Of a stretch of 15,505 bases of DNA, positions 1 to 8,520 are shown one piece after another. The notes under the pieces were generated by a model. That model had not been told where the DNA came from. It did not search any database and saw nothing but the letters and a program-made list of their open reading frames with translations. Within the stretch, counting starts at the first letter, position 1. Each line of letters begins with the position of its first letter. The translations under genes and the position numbers were made by a program. This DNA is from Amoebophrya sp. AT5.2. Its lineage: Eukaryota; Sar; Dinophyceae; Syndiniales; Amoebophryaceae. Where the stretch lies: the NCBI GenBank assembly GCA_005223375.1, contig RXOD01005167.1, positions 1 to 15,505 on the forward strand. Reading direction: 5' to 3'.

Positions 1-14
1 GGGGGGGGGGGGGG
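1..14. repeat. G14 homopolymer at left edge
   Basis: Fourteen consecutive G residues open the window. This is directly visible. It may be a genuine homopolymer or an assembly or contig-edge artefact; the sequence alone cannot decide. Confidence 0.9.
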
Positions 15-302
15 TGCGGCAGCGCGTCGCAGCACGCAAGAAAGCGAAAGGACATCGCATCCGCAAGCGCAATCGCAATCCGAATCAGGCCTGGTACTTA
101 TTAACTTCTTCAGCCGGGGCGGAAGGGGAAGTCTCTCGCGCAGTCGCGGAGCGTTGTGAGACTCCTAGTCCTGCTAAGTACATGTTTAGTTGTTGATGTA
201 AAAAAAATATTTATAGTTTATATTTCTTTGTAGTAAGTTTGTCTTCGCACTTCTTCTTCTACTTCCTTCCACACCCTTCTTCATTCTTCGTACGTATCAC
301 AG
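15..302. other. Unresolved region upstream of first supported exon; pyrimidine tract before acceptor
   Basis: An Arg/Lys-rich frame is open from about 14 to 196 but has no ATG, and no donor in it gives the phase 0 needed by the exon at 303. I therefore do not call an exon here. The 3' part, about 240-302, is a long pyrimidine-rich stretch ending in CACAG, a good 3' splice acceptor for the next exon. The gene's 5' end is probably here or beyond the left edge. Confidence 0.4.
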
Positions 303-1494
303 GAAATCGAAACCCGCGGCGCTGCAGAAGGAGAGCGCGCACCCGCGCCAAGCAAGGAGAAGGACGCCGATTCGGTATGTAATAAATATGTCAGAAGCCA
401 GGCACGAGGCCGCTTTCGTACTTGCAGGACCTTGAGCTTGACGAGAGACCACAAAAGCCAGCGAGTCAGCTTCGCCACGAAATGGAGCAGGTCGGACGCA
501 AAGAAATATTCTTTTCCCCAAATGCTACTACAGGAAATCGAAACCCGACCGGACCCGAAGGACCGTGCCGACGACGGGCACGACCACGCTACGCCTACAG
601 CTGGCGGCGCTGCAAGAGAAGAGCGCGCCAAGAAGGACAGAAAGGGGCTGCAAATGCCCTCGGGCTCGGTATTTTTCAGCAGGCTGCTTGTGCTTTCGTA
701 CTTACTTTACACGGCCTTGAACTTGAAGCGAGACCACTGAGCAAGAAGCTTGAAGAGCGTCAGCTGCCTCTTCAACATGAGGTCGAATTGATTTGAAGTT
801 TTCTTTTTCCCACATACTTCAGGAAATCGAACGCCGACCGGAGCACGACACCCACGACAACCACCCTACAGCCGGCGGCGCTGCAGTAGAACAGCGAGCG
901 AGCAAGCAGCTTCAGGAGCATCCTGCCCAATCGTCCACGACGGCGGAGGCGGCTTCCTCCATGTTCTTTACGGGAACAGGAGAGCAGGGGACTGAACGCA
1001 CCGAACTCCATCCGGTCGGCGACCCATCCACGTCACCGCGCTCCATCCAGCACGACGCGGGGCGTTCAACTGGCGGCAGTGATGAGTCGCCGAGTGCGGC
1101 TCTGGAGGCGAATCTTCACCATTTTTTCCGGTCGAAAGTTTCGTGCAAGGCGGACGGTGGCATGTGCGGGGGCACACCAAATGGAGGAAAGGACCGTAGT
1201 AGTAGAATCGAGCACTTGCGAGAGGCAAACTTGTTGCGTGAGGAAGGGGAAGAGGGCGTGAAGGGCCCCCTCACAGAAGACCCGACATGCTGCTCAAGAC
1301 AGTGCCGACTGACCGAATCCGTAACAGAATACAGGGGCATTTGGAAGCACCTGCTCTCAGGGGAGTGCGAGGCCGTGGGGGCGGCTGAAGGCGGAGCCGG
1401 AGGGGCCGTGGCGGCTGAAGGCGGAAGCGGAGGCGGAAACGGATCACCGGAACACACGAAGGCGGACGAACTGGCTGGCGTTGGGAAGAAGTAG
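303..1494 (+). CDS. Unrecognised low-complexity protein built of repeated exons (5' partial)
   Basis: I do not recognise this family. Proposed exons are 303-374, 534-668 and 823-1494, with stop TAG at 1492-1494. Each begins right after a CAG acceptor and starts with the same word: EIETR, EIETR, EIERR. Exons two and three also share a TAGGAA-x-E-x-RA motif. All junctions are phase 0. The second intron (154 nt) is needed to move from the frame of exon two to that of exon three, which supports the model. The last exon encodes about 223 residues: hydrophilic, Ser/Gly/Glu-rich, with a few Cys in the middle and a Gly-Ala-Glu repeat near the C-terminus. No signal peptide or membrane segment is visible, and no known domain. 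The start lies upstream and was not found. The real alternative is a decayed repeat region read as protein; conserved frame across copies argues for coding. Confidence 0.5.
375..533 (+). other. Intron, GT-AG, 159 nt, in frame with no stop
   Basis: The donor is TCG|GTATGT and the acceptor CTACTACAG|GAAATCG, both phase 0. The length is a multiple of three and the frame stays open, so retention would add 53 residues without breaking the protein. It is homologous to the next intron: both carry CTTTCGTACTT followed by a CTTGA-rich stretch and GAGACCAC. Confidence 0.5.
669..822 (+). other. Intron, GT-AG, 154 nt
   Basis: The donor is TCG|GTATTT and the acceptor CATACTTCAG|GAAATCG, with a TTTTCTTTTTCCC tract before the acceptor. 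It contains an in-frame stop and its length is not a multiple of three, so it must be removed to join the two EIE-type exons. Confidence 0.55.
1381..1440 (+). repeat. 30-bp tandem repeat, two copies, in coding sequence
   Basis: Two adjacent 30-bp units each start with GCGGCTGAAGGCGGA. They encode a Gly-Ala-Glu-rich stretch near the C-terminus of the unrecognised protein. The second unit differs at several positions. Confidence 0.8.
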
Positions 1495-2771
1495 GATGAT
1501 GGGACCGCACGCGCATCATGATGGGCGGGCGGGTCGGGTCCAGGTGGAGGGAAGAAGAAGGACGAAGAGGTTGTGGGTGAAGAGGATCTTGGTGGTGGGC
1601 GGGGCCGCGAGGGGGGGAGTGCAGGTGGCCCAAGCGCGAGTGAGGGCGCTGCGGGGGTGGGAAAAGCAACAAAAATAAAAAAAGGGGGCGTACGAAATCG
1701 AAGAGAAAAAACAACGAAACAGGCGAGTAGCGACTGAAAAGCTATGGTCTCCAGGCCCGGCCCTCGCCCTGCTTCGTCTACCGAAGATCCGATGTCGAAA
1801 GGCCTAACTACCACACACATGTCTCGACGAGCAAAAATGTTGCAAGATCAGCCTCAGCGTCCGAATTAAGTGCAGGAGCAGAGCCAATGAGTTATAAGCT
1901 TCCTGCAACTACATGTAATTGTGTGCAAGGTCCCCGTGGTAGCTTCTCCTAAACTTAATTTGATCTTGATGTTGCGTGGTCGTCATGATTGCGGATCCCC
2001 CTTTTTCGTCGATCGCGAGCTCTCGTGCTGCTCCGTGTATAATTTGATCTACTATCAGATTAGGCGTAGGCCACAACATCGTCAGCCCGGTCGTGAGCCT
2101 TGAAGGATTTTGTTTCTGATTTCGTGAATAAAAGCAAGGATCTAGATCCTCGGCGTGCGTCTGCGATCATGATCAACTCGTGGCCACTACATGCATCCCA
2201 CTCGAACTTTCCTGAGTCTGACGACCTCACTTTACCTGCGTAGTTAGCCACCCGACGCCGACGCGGACGACCCTGAGCACATATTGATATTTGTTTTTGT
2301 TTTTCGCCGTCATGGCGGCCGTCCGGGGCGGAGTCAGTACGACCACCATGACGATGACTTACGAACAGCTATAGGTAGTTGTCAACAAGCTCTTCATCCG
2401 GTTGGTTCGAAGATAGTGCGACAGCCACAGCTACTAGGCCGCGACGCGATTTACATTTACTTAGACTTTCATTTTATTTCGCATGAGTCCTCAGCCCAGC
2501 GTTACTCACTGCTTCGCGTTCGCATTTTTAGGGCTTCCCTTTCAGCACTGTACTTCTGCAACAGGCAGGCCGCAGGCGTACAGGAGCAACCTTGCGAGTA
2601 AGAAAGTAGGAGGAGAAGTTTATTCGCATCAGCTTCGTTAAGACTCGTGTTTCTGCAACATCGACATCGGCATCTTTCTCCTTTCATTCGTGGTTGTGCA
2701 ACTTGTACGCAGTGGTCAACATCGGCTCATCGGTGTGCCTGTACAAGGTCCTCCAGCACCACCTCGACCGG
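1495..2771. other. Intergenic region, no gene recognised
   Basis: Only short, unrelated open frames occur here. The first 200 bp are purine/G-rich and end in an A-rich stretch (about 1666-1683). Just before the next gene, about 2668-2712 is pyrimidine-rich and ends in TACGCAG, a plausible splice or trans-splice acceptor 59 bp before the ATG at 2772. No tRNA, promoter element or mobile element was recognised. Confidence 0.5.
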
Positions 2772-4350
2772 ATGGCTGTCCCGACCGCTTTGACGCCGGC
2801 GGTGCGGCGTGGCCTGCCGCTCTCATCTGGCCTGTGGGCGCCGCTGCACGACGGTGGCCTGTGGGCGAGGCAGAAGTTTCCTTTTTGTGCCATTTCTGGA
2901 CTTCTACGTCGCGCACTGGCCGCCGGAGATCTGCGAGGCACACAACAGCAGCAGCGGCGGTCCCTCCACGGCGGAAATCATGCCGCGTCGCAGGCCGCGT
3001 TTTCCTCCGGAGGTGCTGCTGCGGCTGGCGCCCCTCGGCCGTTGGGCCGTGCTGCTGAGATGCATCGGGAAGATGTTCACGAAGGAGCAGCGGCGAGCAC
3101 TCAAAAACGTGCGAAAGCAAACGGCGTAGGTGTCACGCACCAAACACCAAGCTACTCTTTCCCGCAGCAAGTCGGCTTTATAGGCCTCGGCAAGATCGGT
3201 TCCGCGATGGCGAAAAACATGCTCTCTTCCGGAGCGCTGGAAAAGCCGTTCGTCGACGGCTTCGACCCCTTCCTCCCAGACGCGTCGCCGCTGCTGAAAG
3301 ATGAGGGCTCCCGCTCCTCGCCCACCTCGGGGAACAAGATGACCAAGATGCGGGTCCATCGCGAGGGTTTCGCCAAGTTTGCGAAACACCTAGACGTGGT
3401 GATCTCCGCGCTCCCGAACGACAAGGCGGTGGAGGACCTACTGCTCAATCAATCGAAGAATCTTCAAACGCTGAAGCCCAACACAGTCCACATCTCCGTG
3501 TCGACCATCTCGCCGGCGCTGGCGCGGAAATTGACCGAAGAACACAAAAAACACGGGTCCGTGTTCATCTCGGCGCCGGTGTTCGCAAGGCCAGACGGGT
3601 TGGCGAAGAAGGAGGCGTTCTTTCCGGTAGCGGGCGACCGGGAGATCGTGGAAAAATTAGTCAAACCCCTGCTGGAAACCACCACGGCCAAGCAAGTACC
3701 TTTGTTCGCTAGTTGGTTCCTCGTCCTGTGCGCACCTACCTTCTTCTTTCGAGTCGGAAGCTCGGACGGCCGCGGCCCATGACGATGATACTAGCTTCAT
3801 ACATTTATTGAGAAAAATAAAAATAAGTTAATATAAGTACACAATCAATCAATCAATCGAGGTTGAGTACTTCGGTCCGGCTCCCGAGCAGGCCAACGTG
3901 GTGAAACTGTGCGGGAATTTTCTGATTTGTTCCGCCATCGGCGCCATGTCCGAGGCGTACAACCTCGCGGAGGCCTACCAGCTCGACCGCGCGCAGCTGC
4001 ACCACCTGTTCTCCGGCACCATCTTCGACTGCCTCATCTACAAGGGCTACGGCCACCGCGTGTCCGCCTTCGACCACTTCCCGTATCCGGACGCCCACTT
4101 CGCGTTGGATCTGGGGCACAAGGACATGACCCTCGTGAAACAGGCAAGTGCGGGGCGAAGCGTCGCGGGAAAGAAGTGGCAGTTTGGCGACGATGCTGGC
4201 GATGGGTTGCGGGCGTGCAAGAAGGAGGACGAGGCGAGAGAGAGGAAACCGCTGGAGACGCCGTTCCTAGACGCCCTGGACGCGAAGTTCAAGCGCGCAA
4301 AAGAAAAGGGGTACGCCGGTCTGGACTGGAGCGCAATTGCAATGGTTTGA
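2772..4350 (+). CDS. Beta-hydroxyacid dehydrogenase (3-hydroxyisobutyrate dehydrogenase/6PGDH-like), probably mitochondrial
   Basis: Exons are 2772-3695 and 3862-4350, about 470 residues. ATG 2772 is the first ATG of the frame; earlier starts would be TTG. The N-terminal ~130 residues are Ala/Arg/Gln-rich and look like a targeting leader. Then comes the Rossmann fold: VGFIGLGKIG with the G-x-G-x-x-G dinucleotide loop near residues 138-143. A substrate-site segment APVFARPDG follows at about residue 268, and exon two carries NVVKLCGN, whose Lys (about K323) matches the family's catalytic lysine. GHKDMTL and LDWSAI near the C-terminus are also typical. Family members are about 290-300 residues; the excess is the leader plus a ~30-residue insertion after KDMTLVKQ. 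The APVF-x-RP variant resembles bacterial proteins annotated simply as NAD(P)-dependent oxidoreductases, so the exact substrate is not claimed. Confidence 0.85.
3696..3861 (+). other. Intron, GT-AG, 166 nt, phase 0
   Basis: CAA|GTACCT to TCGAG|GTTGAG joins ...TTAKQ to VEYFGP, restoring the second half of the dehydrogenase exactly where the family alignment requires it. The 3' end contains four AATC repeats (about 3843-3858). No inverted repeats were noticed, unlike the introner-type introns elsewhere in the window. Confidence 0.85.
4144..4242 (+). other. Possible hidden GC-AG intron (or in-frame insertion)
   Basis: AAACAG|GCAAGT is a textbook GC-type donor, at the exact point where the protein acquires about 30 residues that relatives lack. 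Phase-0 AG acceptors exist between about 4220 and 4242, for example before AGGAAACCG. The segment has no stop and its length would be a multiple of three, so it could also be translated. The 3' end is approximate. Confidence 0.35.
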
Positions 4351-5348
4351 TCCAAAGAGCGGAAGACGGGAGCTGGAGCTGGTGGAGGTCCTGGTCCTCC
4401 GATGAAAGCTATAATTGAAGGAACTTTGACTTTCGTGGGAATGCGATGCATGCAGGCGGTTCCAGTGACGCGGCTACCTAAACCTAAGATTAAGAGAGTG
4501 ACTGGGGTGCGGCCGCGGGAAGGCAGCACATAGCAACAGATTCAGATAGGTTTTGACTTTTGGACGAATACGCTAAAAAATGCAGGGCACCACAAGTGGG
4601 AATACGATCAACGCAAAGCCAGAATGTCGATGTACTATGATTCGCGCTTAATTTTTGACGTACGCGCGAACTCGCAAGTTAGATAGTAGAGAGGAAATAT
4701 CAGCACTTAAAAACTGTGCTGGATTCGCTTCTTAATAACAACAGCGCCACGCAGCAGGAGAGGCATCGCGCTTCATCATCTTCATCGTGGAGGTACCCAT
4801 CATCTTCATCGTGGAGGTACCTACAAGATGACCCGGGGCACGCTCTTTGTGGTCCAGCTCCAGGTCCGTCATCCTCATCTTCGCGTTGTATGATCACTAG
4901 CAGCCTGTGGTCTTTTTACGCCCATCTGCTACAACTCGTTCCTGGCATGCGACTTAGGCTTTTGCTTTTCTCATACATACTAAGTCTTCTCCCATCAAGT
5001 TCTAGTCCGATTTATACATTCCTTCGCGATAGTGCGACGGCGCGTGCGTGGTTCTCCACAAGGTCAAGACGAGATCTATATTTGTATCCGTCTACAGCTC
5101 ACTAGCGATACCGTAAGTCGCGTAATTAGGCGTACTACGGGAGTTTACTGGTATATTTGTTTTCATCACGTTTTTTTCCATCTTCTCATTCAGCGTAAAT
5201 CTTCCATCGTATTCATCCAAATTCCTGCGTGCCATTAGCTTTAGCACTCCTCCACCCTTCGTCTCCACGTAGCTTGACCATTCTCGCCTTCTCGCCCGCT
5301 AAGAAGTTGTTCAGGTTCTTCTACTTCGCTCACTCAATCATTTTTCGA
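4351..5348. other. Intergenic region, no gene recognised
   Basis: An open frame at 4716-5105 is Ser-rich because of a CATCTTCATC-type repeat and shows no family features; I do not call it. About 5240-5345 is pyrimidine-rich with candidate acceptors (for example GTTGTTCAG near 5312) and probably forms the 5' leader of the next gene. Confidence 0.45.
4774..4821 (+). repeat. Perfect 24-bp tandem repeat, two copies
   Basis: Two identical 24-bp units (4774-4797 and 4798-4821) begin CATCATCTTCATC and end GGAGGTACC. They lie in intergenic sequence, and no function is apparent. Confidence 0.9.
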
Positions 5349-7582
5349 ATGACGGCTGCAGCGACGCAGGCCCTCTCGCGGAACCTTCTGAAAAAGGCCG
5401 CCGGCAGCTCCACTTCCACCTCTTCCGTGGCCGCGGGTTCTTCCAGCACCACCTCCGGTCGCTTCGCGAGGAAGATGTCGATGTCATCTTCCCGGACAGC
5501 TGCAGAAAGTGGAGGTCTGACATCTTCTCTGACCACACCGGCAGGAACAGCACCAGGCCCCGCCGGCGCCCAACACTTGATTGACGTCCACACGCACATG
5601 TACTACCCCTCCTACATGGACATACTTCGCCGCCGCACCAGGATCCCCAAGGTGATCTCGAACAAGCTATCCTCATCTTCGGGCAGCAAGATTAAATCCG
5701 AAGAGCGACTCGTGATTCTTCCCAACGAGGAATCGTCGCAAGAGTCCAGCGTCGGCCGCCCGATCGGGGCAGAGTACTTCGACGTCAACGAGAAGCTCAA
5801 GTTCATGGACGACCACGGGATCTCGCACTCCATTGTTAAGGAGGGGATCCACTCCAGCCCATTTTGATCGATTTGCTTTTGCACTGGGTGTGGCGGGTGG
5901 CCTGTAGTTATAAAAAAATATTGTCTTGCATTTCTTTGGTCCTCTCGCATTTTGTCTTGTAGTTGTATTTGGTCTCGTATTTGGTTCCATAATTGTGCTT
6001 TCGCTACTTAAGGGACGAGGAGGAGCAAGCGTGCCGAAGTCACGGCCACGAGATGCCAAGGACTCGGCAGGCTGCGTCGTCTCGTATTTTATCCTGTAAA
6101 GTATTTCGTCTCGTATTTGGTCTCGACAACAGCCGAACGAGCAACACTCCAGAACAAATGCCGCCACAGATGGGCTAGTATCCATCTCTCTAACATTGTG
6201 TCGCTGGCGAATCCGTGGCTGGACTTTCTCTCCACCACGACTTCTTCTACGAGCGGAGATGACTCCGAAAGTGCGACACTTCTGGCCCAGAAACTGAACG
6301 ACGACGTGGCGGAGATGTGCGGCAAGCACCCCGCCCGTTTGTCTGGCTTCTCTATCCTCCCGACATCATCCGGGGGGGACGCGTGCGCCGCGGAGGTGGT
6401 CCGGAGCGCGGGGGTCACGGTCAAAAATGCAGCGGCAGGTGGAGCAGAAGTTCCAAATACTTTCCGCCCCCTCCGCGGCGTGATTCTGGGGACCAGCGGA
6501 GTGAAAGGGCTGGGGCTGGACTCGTTGGAGATGGAGCCAGTGTACGCGGCGCTGGAAAAAACGAAGATGGTGCTGTTCATCCACCCGCATTACGGGCTGC
6601 GCGGCGAGGACCTCTCTAAGTACGGCCACTCCCTCGAGCTGGCGCTGGGCTTCCCGATGGAGACCTCGATCGCGATCGCGCGGCTCATCTGCTCCGGAGT
6701 CCTGGACCGGTACCCGGAGTTGAAAGTCCACGTGGCGCACGCGGGAGGAGTCCTGCCCTACCTGCAAGGAAGGCTAGACAGCTGCGTGGAGTACTTCTAT
6801 TTCTTCCGATTAGATATAGATGTTTTGGCCTTGTCGCATTCGCTGACATTGGAAAAAATCTCACAACTACAACTGCAGCTCGAGCTCGTCTAGGCTCTTG
6901 CTATAAATTATTTTATTCACGACGACGGACTGCAACTGCTCGATCGGCTCTGATTGTGGGTCAATGCTGGTCCTCGCGGTGGTCGTGGTCGTGCGCAGTC
7001 AGATCGGGAGTGACTTTCACAGTTGTCTGTCCAGAAGCAGAAACTCCTCCTGGGTGGCCTGTTTATAGCTACAACATGTTCAATACGGCATCAATAAGCT
7101 GGCTCCTGCACAACTATCTCGATCGATCATCGATTCACAGGTACGAGAAGCACATCCAGCTGAGGAAGCGGCCCTCGGAGTACCTGAGGGATCTGTATTA
7201 CGACGCGATCATCTACGACCGCAAGTGCCTGAACATGCTCATCGACACCGTCGGATCCGATCGCCTTATGTACGGCACCGACCACCCTTTTTTTCCGCCA
7301 AAGAACTCGAAAGACCTGTGGAAATCGGCTCTAAAGATCCAGGAGATCGTTCCGGAAGAGGCCAAGGGAGAGATTTTCGGGCAAACCGCGATCGATCTCT
7401 TCGGGCTGGAAGAAGAGCGGCTGGCGGGCGGACTGTTGCTGGGGTCCTCTTCTTCTAGGGAGGGGTTAAGTGCTGGAGTGGAGAGTGGATGCGCTGGGTC
7501 TTCTGGCACGCTCGGACGGACCGGAGCTGCCGGAGGAGCAGGAGAGAAGCAGAAAGTGCGCGCAGCTGCGGTGGGAGCGTAA
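5349..7582 (+). CDS. Amidohydrolase_2 family protein, ACMSD-like metal-dependent decarboxylase
   Basis: Exons are 5349-5836, 6200-6790 and 7141-7582, giving about 506 residues. Metal ligands of the family are all visible. H81 and H83 lie in DVHTHMYY. H291/H293 lie in FIHPHYG, followed by the active-site region LGFPMETSIAIARLI. H343 lies in VAHAGG and D407 in YGTDHPFF. The order HxH, HPH, AHAGG, GTDHPF is that of 2-amino-3-carboxymuconate-6-semialdehyde decarboxylase and related (de)carboxylases. Known ACMSDs have about 330-340 residues; here a Ser/Ala/Arg-rich N-terminal extension of ~75 residues (possible organelle leader) and a Gly/Ala/Ser C-terminal tail of ~50 account for much of the excess. 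Whether the substrate is ACMS or another aromatic-derived acid cannot be told from sequence. Confidence 0.85.
5831..6199 (+). other. Non-canonical intron bounded by CATTGT direct repeat, with inverted ends
   Basis: CATTGT occurs at 5831-5836 (exon one end) and 6194-6199 (exon two start), in the same codon phase. Removing 363 nt between them gives ISHSIVSLANPW, matching the family. No GT-AG pair joins these exons in frame: GTTAAG at 5835 is donor-like, but the last AG (TAG near 6179) gives a stop. Just inside the repeats lie imperfect inverted arms: GGATCCACTCCAGCCCAT (5845-5862) against ATGGGCTAGTATCC (6170-6183). The interior has several TCTCGTATTTGGT-like words. The exact cut within the direct repeat is undetermined. 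Confidence 0.65.
6791..7140 (+). other. Intron, GT-AG, 350 nt, phase 2
   Basis: GCGTGGA|GTACTT to TTCACAG|GTACGAG rebuilds RLDSCVEYEKHIQL in frame. GTAC occurs at both junctions, so a short direct repeat is present even though canonical dinucleotides work. No matching terminal inverted repeats were seen. Confidence 0.75.
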
Positions 7583-7622
7583 ACCACTGATGAAGTGGTC
7601 TCTACTCCAGACGTGTCTGGAG
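7583..7622 (+). other. Two consecutive hairpins right after the ACMSD-like stop codon
   Basis: ACCACT (7583-7588) pairs with AGTGGT (7594-7599) across a 5-nt loop. Then CTCCAGAC (7605-7612) pairs perfectly with GTCTGGAG (7615-7622) across a nominal 2-nt loop. They begin immediately after TAA at 7580-7582, so they would lie in the 3' UTR. Confidence 0.6.
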
Positions 7623-8520
7623 ACGACCTCATCTGGTCCCAGGTGATCGAGGGTGTGTCTATCGGGACACTTCTGGTGGCCGTTCGGTGGCTCGAGGTCG
7701 AGCCGAACCGATGCAAGCTATGCAGTGTTTCTCGTGCCACGGAATGAAACTATTATCGCAAAATTAACGAAGCGCGAGACTTTCCGCACCGATAAAAACG
7801 GCGAAATCCTCCACGATTTTTTTAGTTGTAGAGTTTTGACTTGAACGGAGCCAGCTCTGTCGCAGTTTTGAGCGCAGCGGCAAGCACCCCGCAAAAGAAC
7901 AGGCAAGTCTGCAGATTGAGACTACGTATCCAGCAAGAACGAATGAAAGAGAAAGTAACTTCTAAACTAGTATGTAACTATACCAAGCCGCAGCTGCGGC
8001 CCATGCTAGAGGAGTTTGTAGACCCCAGGGAAAGACCCTGCATCTGTCTTTTGCAACATGTCGCGAGAGGCATGCCAGAGTGTGAGACTTGTTCGAGTGA
8101 GACGAGGGGACGAACTCAAGGAGCTGACAGGTTCACGAGAGAAGTTGATTGCTAGAGACTTGGCGAATCGACGCGGGGACGAGAGCGAGACGACTTTCTG
8201 TGTGGTCGGACAACTTCGTATCTGAAAAATATCGTCGATATCGCTCGTCGTACTCGTAGACGTGCGTCTCGAAATGCATGTGCGTTTTGCAGGTACAGGT
8301 GCGGCTCGTGACGAGTACTGGCATTCGCGAGCGACCACGACCACCACCACGAAAAACTAGTATATTATCCGCAGCTTGAACGAAGAACTACACGCCCAGC
8401 ACTGTTTCAGTCCTCATAGCCCTCATCGTCATCGAACAACAACGAAGTTGTGAGTATTGTAATTGTTGTTCATTCCGCGACTAGTGTTATTCCACAAGAA
8501 GAAGAATCGAGCACTCCATC
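7623..8520. other. Intergenic region, no gene recognised
   Basis: Open frames on both strands are short, low in family-like features and unsupported. The last ~150 bp before ATG 8521 contain CACCACCACGA and AAG-rich sequence, with candidate acceptor AGs (CACAAGAAG near 8500). No RNA gene or mobile element was recognised. Confidence 0.45.

Larger units (their letters stand above)
300..900 (+). repeat. Degenerate tandem repeat of an exon-intron unit (2 full copies plus a third)
   Basis: CAGGAAATCGAA recurs at 300, 531 and 820. It is followed each time by a segment with GGC-GCT-GCA and a nearby GCG-rich stretch, then (copies one and two) TCG|GTAT and CTTTCGTACTT...GAGACCAC. Unit lengths are about 231 and 289 bp. 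Copies have diverged by substitutions and indels, mostly in the middle of the exon. Confidence 0.75.

Noticed and set aside
1116..1820. 234-codon open frame on the minus strand
   Set aside because: It is Pro/Ser-rich low complexity mirroring the last exon of the + strand gene and the G-rich sequence after it. No family motif is present.
2400..2420. GGTTGGTTCGAAG, resembling a tRNA T-arm
   Set aside because: No acceptor, D or anticodon arms could be fitted around it.
2694..2771. Upstream extension of the dehydrogenase frame
   Set aside because: It would start at TTG, contains a likely acceptor (TACGCAG ending 2712), and the first ATG is at 2772.
4716..5105. 129-codon frame upstream of the ACMSD-like gene
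   Set aside because: Its Ser-rich start comes from the 24-bp tandem repeat, and the rest lacks recognisable features. It lies in probable leader/intergenic sequence.
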